This document shows, in pieces, positions 46,213 through 55,576 of a DNA stretch of 64,000 nt. Location of the stretch: NCBI GenBank assembly GCA_945873105.1, contig CAMCBW010000002.1, positions 62,001 through 126,000 on the forward strand, given 5' to 3'. The notes beneath the pieces were generated by a model that saw only the letters and a list, made by a program, of their open reading frames with translations, was not told the DNA's origin and did no database searches. The stretch's first letter is position 1; each line of letters starts with the position of its first letter. The position numbers were made by a program, and so were the translations under genes. The stretch is from Tangfeifania diversioriginum. GTDB taxonomy: Bacteria > Bacteroidota > Bacteroidia > Bacteroidales > Prolixibacteraceae.

Positions 46213-48368
46213 CAATCTGTTCTCAAATTAAGATATTGCTGCTTTTCGTGTTTCTGTTTCCAAGTTTGTATGGAAGTGCAGATGATATTCTTCGGAAGAG
46301 CATGTTGAAATCTGAAATGCGATTGGCAGAAGAGAGCTTGCAGGTAAAAAATCTTAATGAGGTACCCAGTGAAGCCAATTTTTTCTCCTTGCTCAATTTG
46401 GAAATTCCACAACTGGTTTCCGTTAAAAAGGCGGTAAAAACCGGAGACTGGCTGCTGGCAAAGAAAGAGTGGGCAAATTATTTGCAGCACAGGAATAGCC
46501 CCCGATGGGTATGGTCACGGAAGGAAAAGCAAAGGATCAGGATCGCTTTTGAGGCTGATTTTGGGGGTACCGCCTATTACAACGCACAGGCTGATAAGAT
46601 ACTGGCAAGGGAATTCACCTTTAATGGTGTGACTAAAATACTTAACAAACAATTTAACTGGGTAACGGGAAGCCCTATTTGGGAACAATTGCTGAACCGT
46701 CATGTTTGGTTGCAAACCCTTGGGCAGGCTTTTACATTGTCGGGCAAGGCTGCCTATGCGAAAGACTTTAATGAACTGGTTAAAGACTGGGTGAGAAATC
46801 ATCCGGTTCCCGCCGATGTCAATGTATCATGGAATGGAACTGATAAGGCATGGATGACACTGGAGGCTGGAATACGAACCGGAATCTGGATGGACGTCTT
46901 TGAGTCTTTTTCTGATGCTCCTGAGTTCGATGTCGAAGCCAGGTATTTAATGACCCGCTCCATTGTTGAACATGCCCGATACCTCACGAGTCGGGAAGAT
47001 AAGTACCGTGCCGGTAATTGGCAGGTTGCCGAATGTACCGGACTGGCCTGTGCCGGTATCATGTTTCCAGAGTTTAAGGAATCGGCCATTTGGCGCGATA
47101 GATCATTCAAATATCTTTCGGAACACATGGAAAAAGATGTCCTTCCGGATGGTACCCACATTGAAGTTACACCTGGATACCATTTAATGGTCCTGCAAGA
47201 GTTTCTGAAAATCTCTCTTTTAAGCAAAGCCAATGGATATTCCATACCAGGACTGATGGACAAACACGAGAAGATGTTTGATTTTATCCTTGATATCACA
47301 AAACCAGATGGAATGTATCCCGCACTTGGCGATGCAGTTCCCGAAAGTTCAAAACCTGTTTTAGGTTTGGGAGCAATGATTTATAAACGAGGAGACATGC
47401 GTTTTGCTGGCGTTGAAAAAGCACAACCAGAATGGGTTTGGCTGTTCGGTTCGGGGGTAGTTGATGACTATAAAAAACTGTCTGCTACCACTCCCGCCTT
47501 ACAGTCGGTACTTTTGCCCGACTCCAGATATGCGGTCATGCGCACAGGATGGCAAAAAGAGGACAGATACCTCCTTTTTGATTGCGCTCCTTCGCTTGGA
47601 AGCCATTCTCATGGAGACCGCTTGCAGGTTCTTGCCTATGCGGGAAGGGATCTGTTAATTGATCCGGGTCAATACAGTTACGCGGAACCGTTGATGGGCT
47701 ATTTCAGGGGTACAAGACCACACAATGTATTGGTTGTTGACGGCAATGATCAGGAATGGATAAACCCCGCAATAAAAACCTGGCATGTAGGGAAGAGTTT
47801 GGAATATGTTTCCGGCAAAATAGATTTGAAAGATCTTTCGCACCAGCGGACAGTGGTATTTGTTAAACCGGATTACTGGCTTGTTATCGATCATCTGACG
47901 GCGAAAGAGGAGCATGAATATACCCGGCAGTTTCAGTTTCCGATCGGTTCCAATGCGGTTGTTAAAGGAAAGGCTGCTTTGACTCAATTTTCGGAAGGGA
48001 TGAATTTGGCAATAATTCCTGTTGAAGACACAAAGCTGGATTTGCGTTCTTCCCCTGTTCCCACGAGCCTTACAACTACCAGAGATGCCCCTCAGGCAAC
48101 ATTGGTCAACAACGGAAAAACTATCGCACTCTGCAGTTTGTTGATCCCATTCTTAAATTCAATGACACTTCCGGAAGTTGTAAGGATGGAGCATGACAAT
48201 AGCAAACCTGGAATGCTGATAGTTCAAATTTCCTTTCCCAATGGTCGCGTGGATAAAATTGCTATCGCGGAAGAGGAATCGGATTTGAAAATAAATTCAT
48301 TTTCCCGCAAGGCAACTGTGCTGTACTTAAGGAAAAGCAAAAATAAGGAAGAGTTTCTGGTGGAATAG
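46209..48368 (+). CDS. Heparinase II/III-like polysaccharide lyase
   Basis: 719 residues. N-terminal signal (ICSQIKILLLFVFLFPSLYGSA), an alpha-toroid Hepar_II_III_N domain (about 70-360, with NRHVWLQTLGQAF and YRAGNWQVAECTGL), and the C-terminal beta-sandwich (about 400-640) with SLGSHSHGDRLQVLAYAGRD and LIDPGQYSYAE at residues of about 465-490. Such enzymes split uronic-acid-containing polysaccharides by beta-elimination. Overlap with the GH106 stop (ATGA) shows translational coupling. Together they point to a rhamnose- and uronate-containing substrate. Confidence 0.88.
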   Translation: MTICSQIKILLLFVFLFPSLYGSADDILRKSMLKSEMRLAEESLQVKNLNEVPSEANFFSLLNLEIPQLVSVKKAVKTGDWLLAKKEWANYLQHRNSPRWVWSRKEKQRIRIAFEADFGGTAYYNAQADKILAREFTFNGVTKILNKQFNWVTGSPIWEQLLNRHVWLQTLGQAFTLSGKAAYAKDFNELVKDWVRNHPVPADVNVSWNGTDKAWMTLEAGIRTGIWMDVFESFSDAPEFDVEARYLMTRSIVEHARYLTSREDKYRAGNWQVAECTGLACAGIMFPEFKESAIWRDRSFKYLSEHMEKDVLPDGTHIEVTPGYHLMVLQEFLKISLLSKANGYSIPGLMDKHEKMFDFILDITKPDGMYPALGDAVPESSKPVLGLGAMIYKRGDMRFAGVEKAQPEWVWLFGSGVVDDYKKLSATTPALQSVLLPDSRYAVMRTGWQKEDRYLLFDCAPSLGSHSHGDRLQVLAYAGRDLLIDPGQYSYAEPLMGYFRGTRPHNVLVVDGNDQEWINPAIKTWHVGKSLEYVSGKIDLKDLSHQRTVVFVKPDYWLVIDHLTAKEEHEYTRQFQFPIGSNAVVKGKAALTQFSEGMNLAIIPVEDTKLDLRSSPVPTSLTTTRDAPQATLVNNGKTIALCSLLIPFLNSMTLPEVVRMEHDNSKPGMLIVQISFPNGRVDKIAIAEEESDLKINSFSRKATVLYLRKSKNKEEFLVE

Positions 48369-48378
48369 GTCTCTATAT

Positions 48379-49170
48379 CTATTCTTCCTCACAGTAATCG
48401 CCCAGATTGAGCAACTCAACCTTGCGGAAATCGATGGAGTGACTCTCTGCCTGCAGGGAGATGGTTCCTTTTTTGAGGAGTTTGCTTTTATCCGCTGGCA
48501 GCAGTTTTTGGTAATTGGCATCACGCTCATCCAGCTGAGGTTGGGTGTATTCAAGCACAGTTTGCCCGTCGATGGTATGACGGATAATCGAATCGCCCCG
48601 CACCTCAACTTCCACGGTTACCCATTGGTCGCCATGGTATGTTTTTGAGGTGGAATTGGTGCAATGCTGTGTCCAGAGCTGACCGTTCATCACCACATTG
48701 GTGCCCGGTGTGCAGAGGTTGAGGGTAGAGCGTTCCTCCTTACCGTTGCCGCCCAGGAGCTGAACTTCAATGGAGACAGGGAAATCCTGGTCAAGCTCCA
48801 TGCTCCTGGCACTTTGCCCGTGGATCATGATGCCGCTGTTGCGAAAAGCCCATCCCGGTCCACCTGGTGCCTGCTCCCCTACAAAACGGTATTCTGCCCT
48901 GATTTTGTAGTGGGAATAGGAGTGTTTGTAAAAAATATGCCCGAAATGGTTGTCAAATTTCTGGTAGCCATCGTACCTTACTTTCAGTAAACTATCTTCC
49001 ACCCTGAAGGTGTTGAGGTAATTCTCGCCCAACGGGAAACCTTTGATTTTAATGGTCCAATCCTTCAGGTCTTTTCCATTGAACAACTGGACCCAGCCTT
49101 CGTTTTTGGGCTTGGCGGTAGAACAGGCCATTGTCAGGGCAATGATAAGCGTCGCAAATAGTTTATTCAT
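48379..49170 (-). CDS. DUF1080 lipoprotein (3-keto-glycoside hydrolase-like)
   Basis: 263 residues. Lipobox Cys16 (LTMAC|ST). A single DUF1080 concanavalin-like fold: WVQLFNGKDLKDWTIKIKG at the start, GWAFRNSGIMIHGQSARSME in the centre, and ISLQAESHSIDFRKVELLNL at the end. Members of this family are reported to cleave 3-keto-disaccharides. With the secreted TIM-barrel protein at 32131 it may form part of an oxidised-sugar pathway; no keto-forming oxidoreductase is in the window. Convergent with the lyase gene, with a 10-bp gap. Confidence 0.85.
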   Translation of the reverse strand: MNKLFATLIIALTMACSTAKPKNEGWVQLFNGKDLKDWTIKIKGFPLGENYLNTFRVEDSLLKVRYDGYQKFDNHFGHIFYKHSYSHYKIRAEYRFVGEQAPGGPGWAFRNSGIMIHGQSARSMELDQDFPVSIEVQLLGGNGKEERSTLNLCTPGTNVVMNGQLWTQHCTNSTSKTYHGDQWVTVEVEVRGDSIIRHTIDGQTVLEYTQPQLDERDANYQKLLPADKSKLLKKGTISLQAESHSIDFRKVELLNLGDYCEEE

Positions 49171-49664
49171 AATAGGTAGCAGTTATAAGATTAAATATTA
49201 GTCCCTAAGTTTAATTTTTTTTCCAATCTTTTCATAAAGCATTCATTCTTAATGATTGTAATAATAAGGCAAATTGCAAAACCTTATTTTTCTCAGGTAA
49301 CCTTAGTAGTAGATACAGGAGGTGAAGATATAACTAAAACCTTATTACCTTATTATGCAGATTCTACTTTGACTTTTCACTATATTCCGCCCGATCCCAA
49401 AATGTATGATTCTGTCAAGATCTATACGCGGGCGAAAATCAGGACTTTTCTCTTTGCTACTAAGGTTGCCTGAAGGAATAAGGTTTTCAAACCCCTAAAT
49501 TTTCCTGTGATTAAATTCTGGCAACTTTGTAGTTTAGCCATAGAAAATTTTAAACAATCACTTAGTTTGTTTAGAAGGCATAATTACTATTTTTTCCTTT
49601 AATTTATTACAAATTTCTTTGCGAAATCTTTTTGCATTAGTGCCTCAGTATCAGAAATAATAGC
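49171..49664. other. Gap with a possible small relic frame
   Basis: AT-rich DNA upstream of the DUF1080 gene. A 73-codon plus-strand frame (49252-49473, with VTLVVDTGGEDITKTLLPYY) has protein-like composition but no family I recognise. It has no neighbour in its orientation, so it may be a relic or chance. Nothing else is seen before the octamer repeat at 49665. Confidence 0.3.
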
Positions 49665-49698
49665 CACCAAAGCACTAAAGCACAAAGATTTCACGAAG
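49665..49698 (+). repeat. CACNAAAG octamers plus TTTCACGAAG
   Basis: CACCAAAG, CACTAAAG, CACAAAGA followed by TTTCACGAAG. It lies just beyond the 3' end of the DUF5686 gene. A sister copy in the same orientation is at 52494-52520 on the other side of that gene. Confidence 0.6.
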
Positions 49699-49723
49699 TA
49701 AACGCTAATATGTTAATTGGCCT

Positions 49724-52369
49724 CTATTTAATATTCAAACTTACTTTAAATCCCCACGATCTGAAACTACCATTTTCAAAACCGGCCATCACCTCGGCAT
49801 TCAGAAAAAGAAAAAGATTGGAGAAACCGTAACCTACTTCCACATAATTTTTAATCTCCGGGGTGGTCAGGTAGTTGAGGTACAGGTTCTCCGACATGGC
49901 AGTTTTCTTTATCAACGGCAACTGTTTTAGAATCAGTTTGTAGGTTTGAAAATTTAGGTGTGCTTCGGCATATTGTTTTCCGGTTGAATATTGGTAAAAA
50001 GGCAGTAGCCTGAAGCTGTTCTCCGTTGGGGTGAAGGTCAATTCGGTCGGTTGGGTATTGAAATGCTGGAAGTCCTCAAAATACAACCGTTTGCTGTTTA
50101 GAAATTTGCCTGCTCCTACCTGGAAGGAGAAGTGGTTGTCGAAGCCATAATCAATCTTCTGCCTGATGCCGACTCTCAGCATGTCGAACCGTGCATCATC
50201 CGCAGAGAACCAAGATAGCGCGCTTCTGTAACCGAGCGAAAAAGTGGGGTATTTGCTCCCCGCATACATCTTCTTGTTGTCGCGGATGCGGTATCGGTTG
50301 TGCGGGGTATAGTCGAGATTAAACCTGAATACGAAGGAACCATGGTCGGTAGTTTGCCAGGGCTCCGTAGTGCTGTTGACAGGTATATTCGGGGTGAATT
50401 CCTTGTTTTTGTTGTCGAAAAAGGTAAAGGTCGAGTGGTTGGTCAAAGCCCTGTTGTAATTGTATTCAACCGCCTCTGTCCAGGTTAGCCCGTTGATCAA
50501 ATCTCTGCTGTAGATGAACTGCAGGTAATCCCGGCGGTAAAACTTCTTGTAGTTTTCCTCCAGAAAGAGGGTGTAGAATTCGTTGGTAAGTGTTGAAATG
50601 GACGAATTGCGGTTAAAATCTTCGGTGGTAGTACCAGCCGTAGCTGTTAGCCAACTATTGCTGAGGCTTCTGAACCGCTGACTGTAGGTAAAGACGGCAT
50701 CCAGCTTCTGACGCAAAAATGCATAGTCAAATCTGGCGTTGAGGCGCAAGGTATGGCCCGTCGTATCCGACTTGTAGTAGCTGAATGGCAGTTCCATACG
50801 AACCCCGTCTACGGTATTGAAGGAGATGGCAGATGGATTGACAAGGGTTGGTACGTTGAAATATTCGTATTGCCTGATTGAGTCGATGGAGTAGTTGTAG
50901 TTCTTTCCAAAAAGCAGGTGTTTGGCCTTGAACTTCCGCCTCGAATCGCGCACCGAATCCTTGTACCGGGGAGTGGAGGAGATTCTCAGGAAGGAGTCCT
51001 TCTTGACAAAGCTTTTGCTCTCACTCAGGGTTAACGGGATGGGTCGCTCCCTGGCCCAATAGCTGGAGTCGTTGTTGACCTGTTTCTGACTCACCTGCAT
51101 GCTGGATTTGATCTCCAGCGGTTCCGGCGGACTGCTCCGCTGGATATCCTTCTCCATCATTTTATTCAGTTTAACCGACTCCCGGTTGGTGAGCTCCTCT
51201 TTCTGCATCAGCTCCTGGATGGCCTTCTGTTGTTTGGTGGGTACCTTGGGCCGTTCCTCCGGAGCGGTTTTGGCCTCGTTGATTTGTTCAAGGATGCGCT
51301 GGTCTGCCAATTGCTGCTGCTTGATCTTATCTAGAAAGGAGTGGTCCAGCGCGGGATTCAGGGTGGTCTTGTATTCGTTGATGGAGGCCACATATTTGTA
51401 CTTCATCTTGAAGCCAAAACCAGAGAAATTCATGTCGAAATCGAGGCTGACCGGCATCCAGGTATTCTTGTTTACTTCGGCATAGACCTGGTGCACATTG
51501 ACATCTGTCATCGGGATATGAAGTTGCAAATCGGCTGAATGGATGTTCCAGTAGCTGCTGGCAATGTAGATGTAACCCGAAAAAGTGTTGTTTCCCTTTG
51601 ATTTCGGGATGACCCTGATCTTGTTGATGGTACGGCCCTGGTCGGTAAAGACACCCTCCAGTTTGAATTGGTACATTTTCATGGCCGAAATTCCTACCGG
51701 GGAAACTACCCCATATTTGTCGGCATCGTAGAGGTTGTTGGTAATCATTTCCATGGGCGAGGTATTGTTCTGCTGACCCGAGGTTCGCATGGCCAGCACC
51801 TGTTGGTTGACTTTGTCGGGAAGCTCAAAGTCAATCTTGCTGAGGGTCTCCATCACAAAAGGTTCATTTTCTTTCAGTCCCTCCTTCTTCATCTGTTTCT
51901 CCAACAAATAGGGTATTTTTTCCAATACGCCATTCCCTTTTAAATAAACTTTGCACGAATATTTGGAAACCTGCTTCTGGTAATAGGGAGCCATGGCTAT
52001 GGCTTTGCGCATGATGTAGTAAGCCGGATCCTCCCTGGTGGCCAGTACTTCAATTTCAGGAATGGTATAATTCTGTGCCGACAACACAATGTCAATTTGC
52101 TGGAAGGTTTTGCCAATGGTCACTTCGCGGGATACCGTCTGGTAACCCAGGTACTGAAACAGGAGGGTGTATTTTCCCTCCTCCATTTTTAATTCATAAT
52201 TCCCCTCGTGGTTGGAGGTGGTACCCGTTGTCATCTGGGGGATGTAGATGCTGGCGTAGGAGACCGGTTCGCCGGCAGCGTTGGTAATGCGTCCCTTTAT
52301 TCCCTGGGCAGAGATGGACAATGTTGAAAGGCAGCTTATTGCAAATAGTAAAAAGAGTCTTCCTGTCAT
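49724..52369 (-). CDS. DUF5686 outer-membrane protein with carboxypeptidase-regulatory-like domain
   Basis: 881 residues with signal peptide (LFLLFAISCLSTLSISAQ). Residues of about 22-105 form a carboxypeptidase-regulatory-like (CNA-B/DUF4480) domain: GIKGRITNAAGEPVSYASIY. The rest is a DUF5686 region with many short beta-strands ending in SFRSWGFKVSLNIK, as expected of an outer-membrane beta-barrel. A charged helical stretch (about 350-420, ILEQINEAKTAPEERPKVPT) interrupts it. Function of the family is unknown. No operon partners; flanked by a pair of octamer repeats. Confidence 0.85.
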   Translation of the reverse strand: MTGRLFLLFAISCLSTLSISAQGIKGRITNAAGEPVSYASIYIPQMTTGTTSNHEGNYELKMEEGKYTLLFQYLGYQTVSREVTIGKTFQQIDIVLSAQNYTIPEIEVLATREDPAYYIMRKAIAMAPYYQKQVSKYSCKVYLKGNGVLEKIPYLLEKQMKKEGLKENEPFVMETLSKIDFELPDKVNQQVLAMRTSGQQNNTSPMEMITNNLYDADKYGVVSPVGISAMKMYQFKLEGVFTDQGRTINKIRVIPKSKGNNTFSGYIYIASSYWNIHSADLQLHIPMTDVNVHQVYAEVNKNTWMPVSLDFDMNFSGFGFKMKYKYVASINEYKTTLNPALDHSFLDKIKQQQLADQRILEQINEAKTAPEERPKVPTKQQKAIQELMQKEELTNRESVKLNKMMEKDIQRSSPPEPLEIKSSMQVSQKQVNNDSSYWARERPIPLTLSESKSFVKKDSFLRISSTPRYKDSVRDSRRKFKAKHLLFGKNYNYSIDSIRQYEYFNVPTLVNPSAISFNTVDGVRMELPFSYYKSDTTGHTLRLNARFDYAFLRQKLDAVFTYSQRFRSLSNSWLTATAGTTTEDFNRNSSISTLTNEFYTLFLEENYKKFYRRDYLQFIYSRDLINGLTWTEAVEYNYNRALTNHSTFTFFDNKNKEFTPNIPVNSTTEPWQTTDHGSFVFRFNLDYTPHNRYRIRDNKKMYAGSKYPTFSLGYRSALSWFSADDARFDMLRVGIRQKIDYGFDNHFSFQVGAGKFLNSKRLYFEDFQHFNTQPTELTFTPTENSFRLLPFYQYSTGKQYAEAHLNFQTYKLILKQLPLIKKTAMSENLYLNYLTTPEIKNYVEVGYGFSNLFLFLNAEVMAGFENGSFRSWGFKVSLNIK

Positions 52370-52493
52370 AAATTCCGTTTTTCTGTTGGGCGATTAAAAG
52401 TAAACGAAATATTTATGCCACAGTCAGTCATTGTGTTAAAGTTGGTTAAGGTATTTTAATCCAATTCTTGCCTGGGGAGGTGTTTGAATCCTG

Positions 52494-52520
52494 CCGCAAA
52501 GTCACAAAGGTTTCACGAAG
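52494..52520 (+). repeat. CCGCAAAG/TCACAAAG octamers plus TTTCACGAAG
   Basis: Two octamers, CCGCAAAG and TCACAAAG, then GTTTCACGAAG. It shares the TTTCACGAAG end with the element at 49665 and has the same orientation. It lies in the promoter-containing gap between the divergent DUF5686 and hsdM genes. Confidence 0.55.
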
Positions 52521-52611
52521 AAAATTATAAATTTTAACCAGTCTCATGGTTGGATCCAATTTTTTGAACTAATCCAGCTATCTTCGTAGACTCAGAAAAA
52601 CCCGACGCTAA

Positions 52612-54156
52612 ATGATCACAGGTGAACTCAAATCGCAGATAGACAAGATATGGACCGACTTCTGGACGGGCGGCATTGCCAACCCGCTCACGGTCATCGA
52701 ACAGTTTACCTACCTGCTCTTTATCCGCAGGCTCGACGAAATCCAGCTTACGAAGGAGAAACAGGCACACCTGGTAGGAATCGCCATCAAGGATCCGGTC
52801 TATTCCGAGGAGGAGAAACCCCTGCGCTGGAGCAGTTTCCGCAACAACGACCCGGAGACCATGTACCGGCTGTTTCAGAAGGAAAACGGCGTATTCGACT
52901 TCATGAAGAATGTGGGGGCCAAAGGCTCCATCTTCGCCGGATTTATGAAGGGAGCCACCTTTATGATCCCCACGCCGCGCCTGTTGGACATGGTGGTGCA
53001 GCAGATTGATAAAATAAAAATGGAGGACCGCGACACCAAGGGCGACCTTTACGAATACCTCCTCTCCAAAATCGCCACCTCAGGCACCAACGGACAGTTC
53101 CGCACCCCCCGCCACATCATCAAAATGATGGTCGAGCTGGTGAAACCGCAGAAGGACGACACCATCTGCGACCCTGCCTGCGGAACGGCCGGCTTTTTGG
53201 TAGCTGCCGGCGAATATTTCCACCAATACCATCCCGGTTGGTTCATGGAATCCGCTTTTCGCGACCATTACAATACCAAAATGTTTACGGGCGCCGAGTT
53301 CGACGCCACCATGATGCGCATCGCCGCCATGAACCTGCAGTTGCACGGCATCGAGCATCCCAACCTGGTGAGCAAGGATGCGCTCAGCGAATCGAACATC
53401 GGCATGACCGACCAGTTCTCACTGATACTGGCCAATCCACCCTTCAAGGGAAGCCTCGACTACGACTCCGTCGAGAGCGGGATCCTGAAACGGGTAAAGA
53501 CCAAGAAGACCGAACTGCTCTTCCTCGGACTGATCCTCCGCGCCCTGAAAACCGGAGGCCGCTGTGCTGTGATTGTGCCCGACGGCGTGATGTTCGGCTC
53601 CTCGAACGCCCACCAACAGATCCGGCAGGAGCTGGTCGAGAACCAGCGGCTGCAGGCGGTGATTTCGATGCCCAGCGGGGTGTTCAAACCCTATGCGGGG
53701 GTGAGTACCGCCATTCTGCTCTTCACCAAGACCAACTCGGGCGGCACCGACCGGGTGTGGTTTTACGACATGCAAGCCGATGGCTTCTCGCTCGACGATA
53801 AAAGGAACCCGGTGGCTGCGAATGATATTCCCGATATCATTGAACGATGGCACGCTTTTGAGCAAGACTTGGGGACTAAGGGACTGGGAGACTTGGGGAC
53901 TAAGGGACTTGGGGACTTGGAGACGGAGGGACGGAAGGATGAAGGCATGAATAAGCGGACGGAGCGGTCGTTTGTGGTGCCGTTTGCGGAGATCAAGGCC
54001 AATGGCTGGGACCTGAGCATCAACCGCTACAAGGAGGTAGAACACCTGGAGGTGGCGTACGATTCGCCGGCAGCGATCTTGCAGGAGATCCGCCTGCTCG
54101 ACGCCGAACGAGCCGAGGCATTGAAAAAATTGGAGGAGATGCTGGGATGGCAATAG
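52612..54156 (+). CDS. hsdM: Type I restriction-modification DNA methyltransferase
   Basis: 514 residues. Helical N-terminal domain (KIWTDFWTGGIANPLTVIEQ), then an N6-adenine methyltransferase domain with the SAM-binding DPACGTAGFLVAAG (from D187) and the catalytic NPPF (275-278). C-terminal helix for subunit contact. Residues of about 420-441 are low-complexity (DLGTKGLG repeated twice, then DLETEG) and come from an octamer array not usual in HsdM. GC content is clearly higher than in neighbouring genes, suggesting acquisition. Overlaps hsdS by 10 bp. Confidence 0.95.
   Translation: MITGELKSQIDKIWTDFWTGGIANPLTVIEQFTYLLFIRRLDEIQLTKEKQAHLVGIAIKDPVYSEEEKPLRWSSFRNNDPETMYRLFQKENGVFDFMKNVGAKGSIFAGFMKGATFMIPTPRLLDMVVQQIDKIKMEDRDTKGDLYEYLLSKIATSGTNGQFRTPRHIIKMMVELVKPQKDDTICDPACGTAGFLVAAGEYFHQYHPGWFMESAFRDHYNTKMFTGAEFDATMMRIAAMNLQLHGIEHPNLVSKDALSESNIGMTDQFSLILANPPFKGSLDYDSVESGILKRVKTKKTELLFLGLILRALKTGGRCAVIVPDGVMFGSSNAHQQIRQELVENQRLQAVISMPSGVFKPYAGVSTAILLFTKTNSGGTDRVWFYDMQADGFSLDDKRNPVAANDIPDIIERWHAFEQDLGTKGLGDLGTKGLGDLETEGRKDEGMNKRTERSFVVPFAEIKANGWDLSINRYKEVEHLEVAYDSPAAILQEIRLLDAERAEALKKLEEMLGWQ
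53871..53934 (+). repeat. Octamer array inside hsdM
   Basis: Eight 8-mers in a row: GGGGACTA, AGGGACTG, GGAGACTT, GGGGACTA, AGGGACTT, GGGGACTT, GGAGACGG, AGGGACGG. Three units make 24 bp, seen in the protein as an 8-residue repeat. The general form RGRRACNN is shared with the array at 63486. Confidence 0.8.
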
Positions 54157-55286
54157 AACTAAAAACGCTTGGGGATTGTATGACCCTAATAAATGGGAGA
54201 GCTTACCTTCAACCAGAACTTCTTGATAGTGGTACACCTGTATTGCGAATCCAAAATTTAAACGGAGGGGATAGATGGTATTATTCAAATCTTACTCTTC
54301 CTGAGAATAAATATTGTGAAAATGGAGATTTACTATTTGCATGGTCTGCCACTTTTGGTCCCTATAATTACAGCGGACCAAAATCGATCTATCACTATCA
54401 TATTTGGAAGGTTTTACCAAAGAAAAATGTAACAGATAGGGGATATGCATATTATGTATTAATGCACATTACACAAAAAGTTAAGGATGAAGCACATGGA
54501 ATATCAATGCTTCACATAACTAAATCTGGAATGGAAGCCCTCCAAATCCCCCTTCCCCCACTCACCACCCAAAAGCGCATTGCCGCCATTTTGGATGCCG
54601 CCGATCTGTACCGGCAAACTACCAAAGCCCTGGTAGCGAAGTACGACCAGCTGGCGCAGTCGCTGTTTTTGGAGATGTTTGGGGACCCGGTGAATAACCA
54701 GAATAATTGGGAAATAAAGAAGTTTTCTGACGTGGGTAAACTGGATAGAGGAAAATCAAAACATCGTCCAAGAAATGCTCCGGAATTGTTGGGTGGAAAA
54801 TATCCATTAATTCAAACTGGAGATGTAGCCAATAGTGAAGGATACATAACTACCTTTAAATCTACATATTCTGACTTTGGTCTCAAGCAGAGTAAAATAT
54901 GGAAAGCAGGCACTTTATGCATTACAATAGCAGCAAACATAGCGAAGACGGGAATACTTACTTTTGATGCTTGCTTCCCAGATAGTGTTGTCGGTTTTAT
55001 TCCAAACGCGAGAACCAATGCGGAATTTGTTCAACATTGGATGTCTTTTTTACAAAAAATCCTCGAAGATTCAGCACCTGAGTCAGCACAGAAAAACATC
55101 AACTTGGAAATTTTAAGAAACCTTGATATCATTGTGCCACCAGAAACTCTTCAATCTCAATTCTCAGATAGAATAAATATTATTTTGCAGCAGAAGCATC
55201 AAGCCCTTGCCGTCCTCCAAAAATCCGAAACCCTGTTTAACAGCCTGTTGCAAAAGGCGTTCAAAGGGGAGTTGGTGGCAGAATAG
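54147..55286 (+). CDS. hsdS: Type I restriction-modification specificity subunit
   Basis: 379 residues. Two target-recognition domains (about 1-135 and 190-345), each followed by a conserved helix (LTTQKRIAAILDAADLYRQT and QQKHQALAVLQKSETLFNSL), the usual HsdS arrangement. The recognition-domain DNA is AT-rich, while the central conserved segment (about 54540-54700) and the 3' end are GC-rich like hsdM, indicating exchanged recognition domains. ATG overlaps the hsdM stop region by 10 bp. It sets the DNA sequence recognised by the HsdM and HsdR subunits. Confidence 0.93.
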   Translation: MAIELKTLGDCMTLINGRAYLQPELLDSGTPVLRIQNLNGGDRWYYSNLTLPENKYCENGDLLFAWSATFGPYNYSGPKSIYHYHIWKVLPKKNVTDRGYAYYVLMHITQKVKDEAHGISMLHITKSGMEALQIPLPPLTTQKRIAAILDAADLYRQTTKALVAKYDQLAQSLFLEMFGDPVNNQNNWEIKKFSDVGKLDRGKSKHRPRNAPELLGGKYPLIQTGDVANSEGYITTFKSTYSDFGLKQSKIWKAGTLCITIAANIAKTGILTFDACFPDSVVGFIPNARTNAEFVQHWMSFLQKILEDSAPESAQKNINLEILRNLDIIVPPETLQSQFSDRINIILQQKHQALAVLQKSETLFNSLLQKAFKGELVAE

Positions 55287-55290
55287 CGCG

Positions 55291-55568
55291 AGCCCTGAAA
55301 GGGTCTCTCCTTCAGCTTTCAAGCCCTGAAAGGGCGTCAGCCCCATCACAGGGCACCGCCCTGTGATGGGGGCGTGCGTACCACGACTTTCGAGCCCTGA
55401 AGGGGCGTGAGCTGACGCCCTTTCAGGGCTGGCACCCGGCGAGAGCGGAGGAGGGGCTAGAACACAGGGCTTCGCCCTGCGTAGAGGCTGACGCCCTTTC
55501 AGGGCTCGAAAGTAAAAACTGGAACCTTTTCAGGGCTGTAAAGTAGGAGCTGGCGCCCTTTCAGGGCT
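55291..55568. repeat. REP-like palindrome array beside an IS200-like transposase
   Basis: Seven copies of AGCCCTGAAAGGGCG or variants. Plus-oriented copies are at 55291, 55322 and 55393; inverted copies (CGCCCTTTCAGGGCT) are at 55416, 55492, 55525 (shortened) and 55554. Between them are hairpins ATCACAGGGC-acc-GCCCTGTGAT (55345-55367) and a similar CAGGGCttcGCCCTG near 55465. Left copies face right and right copies face left. The array directly abuts the transposase gene. Confidence 0.85.
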
Positions 55569-55576
55569 CACTTTGC

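Noticed and set aside
49252-49473. 73-codon gene
   Set aside because: Composition is plausible but there is no recognisable domain, partner or promoter; kept only as a note in the gap entry.
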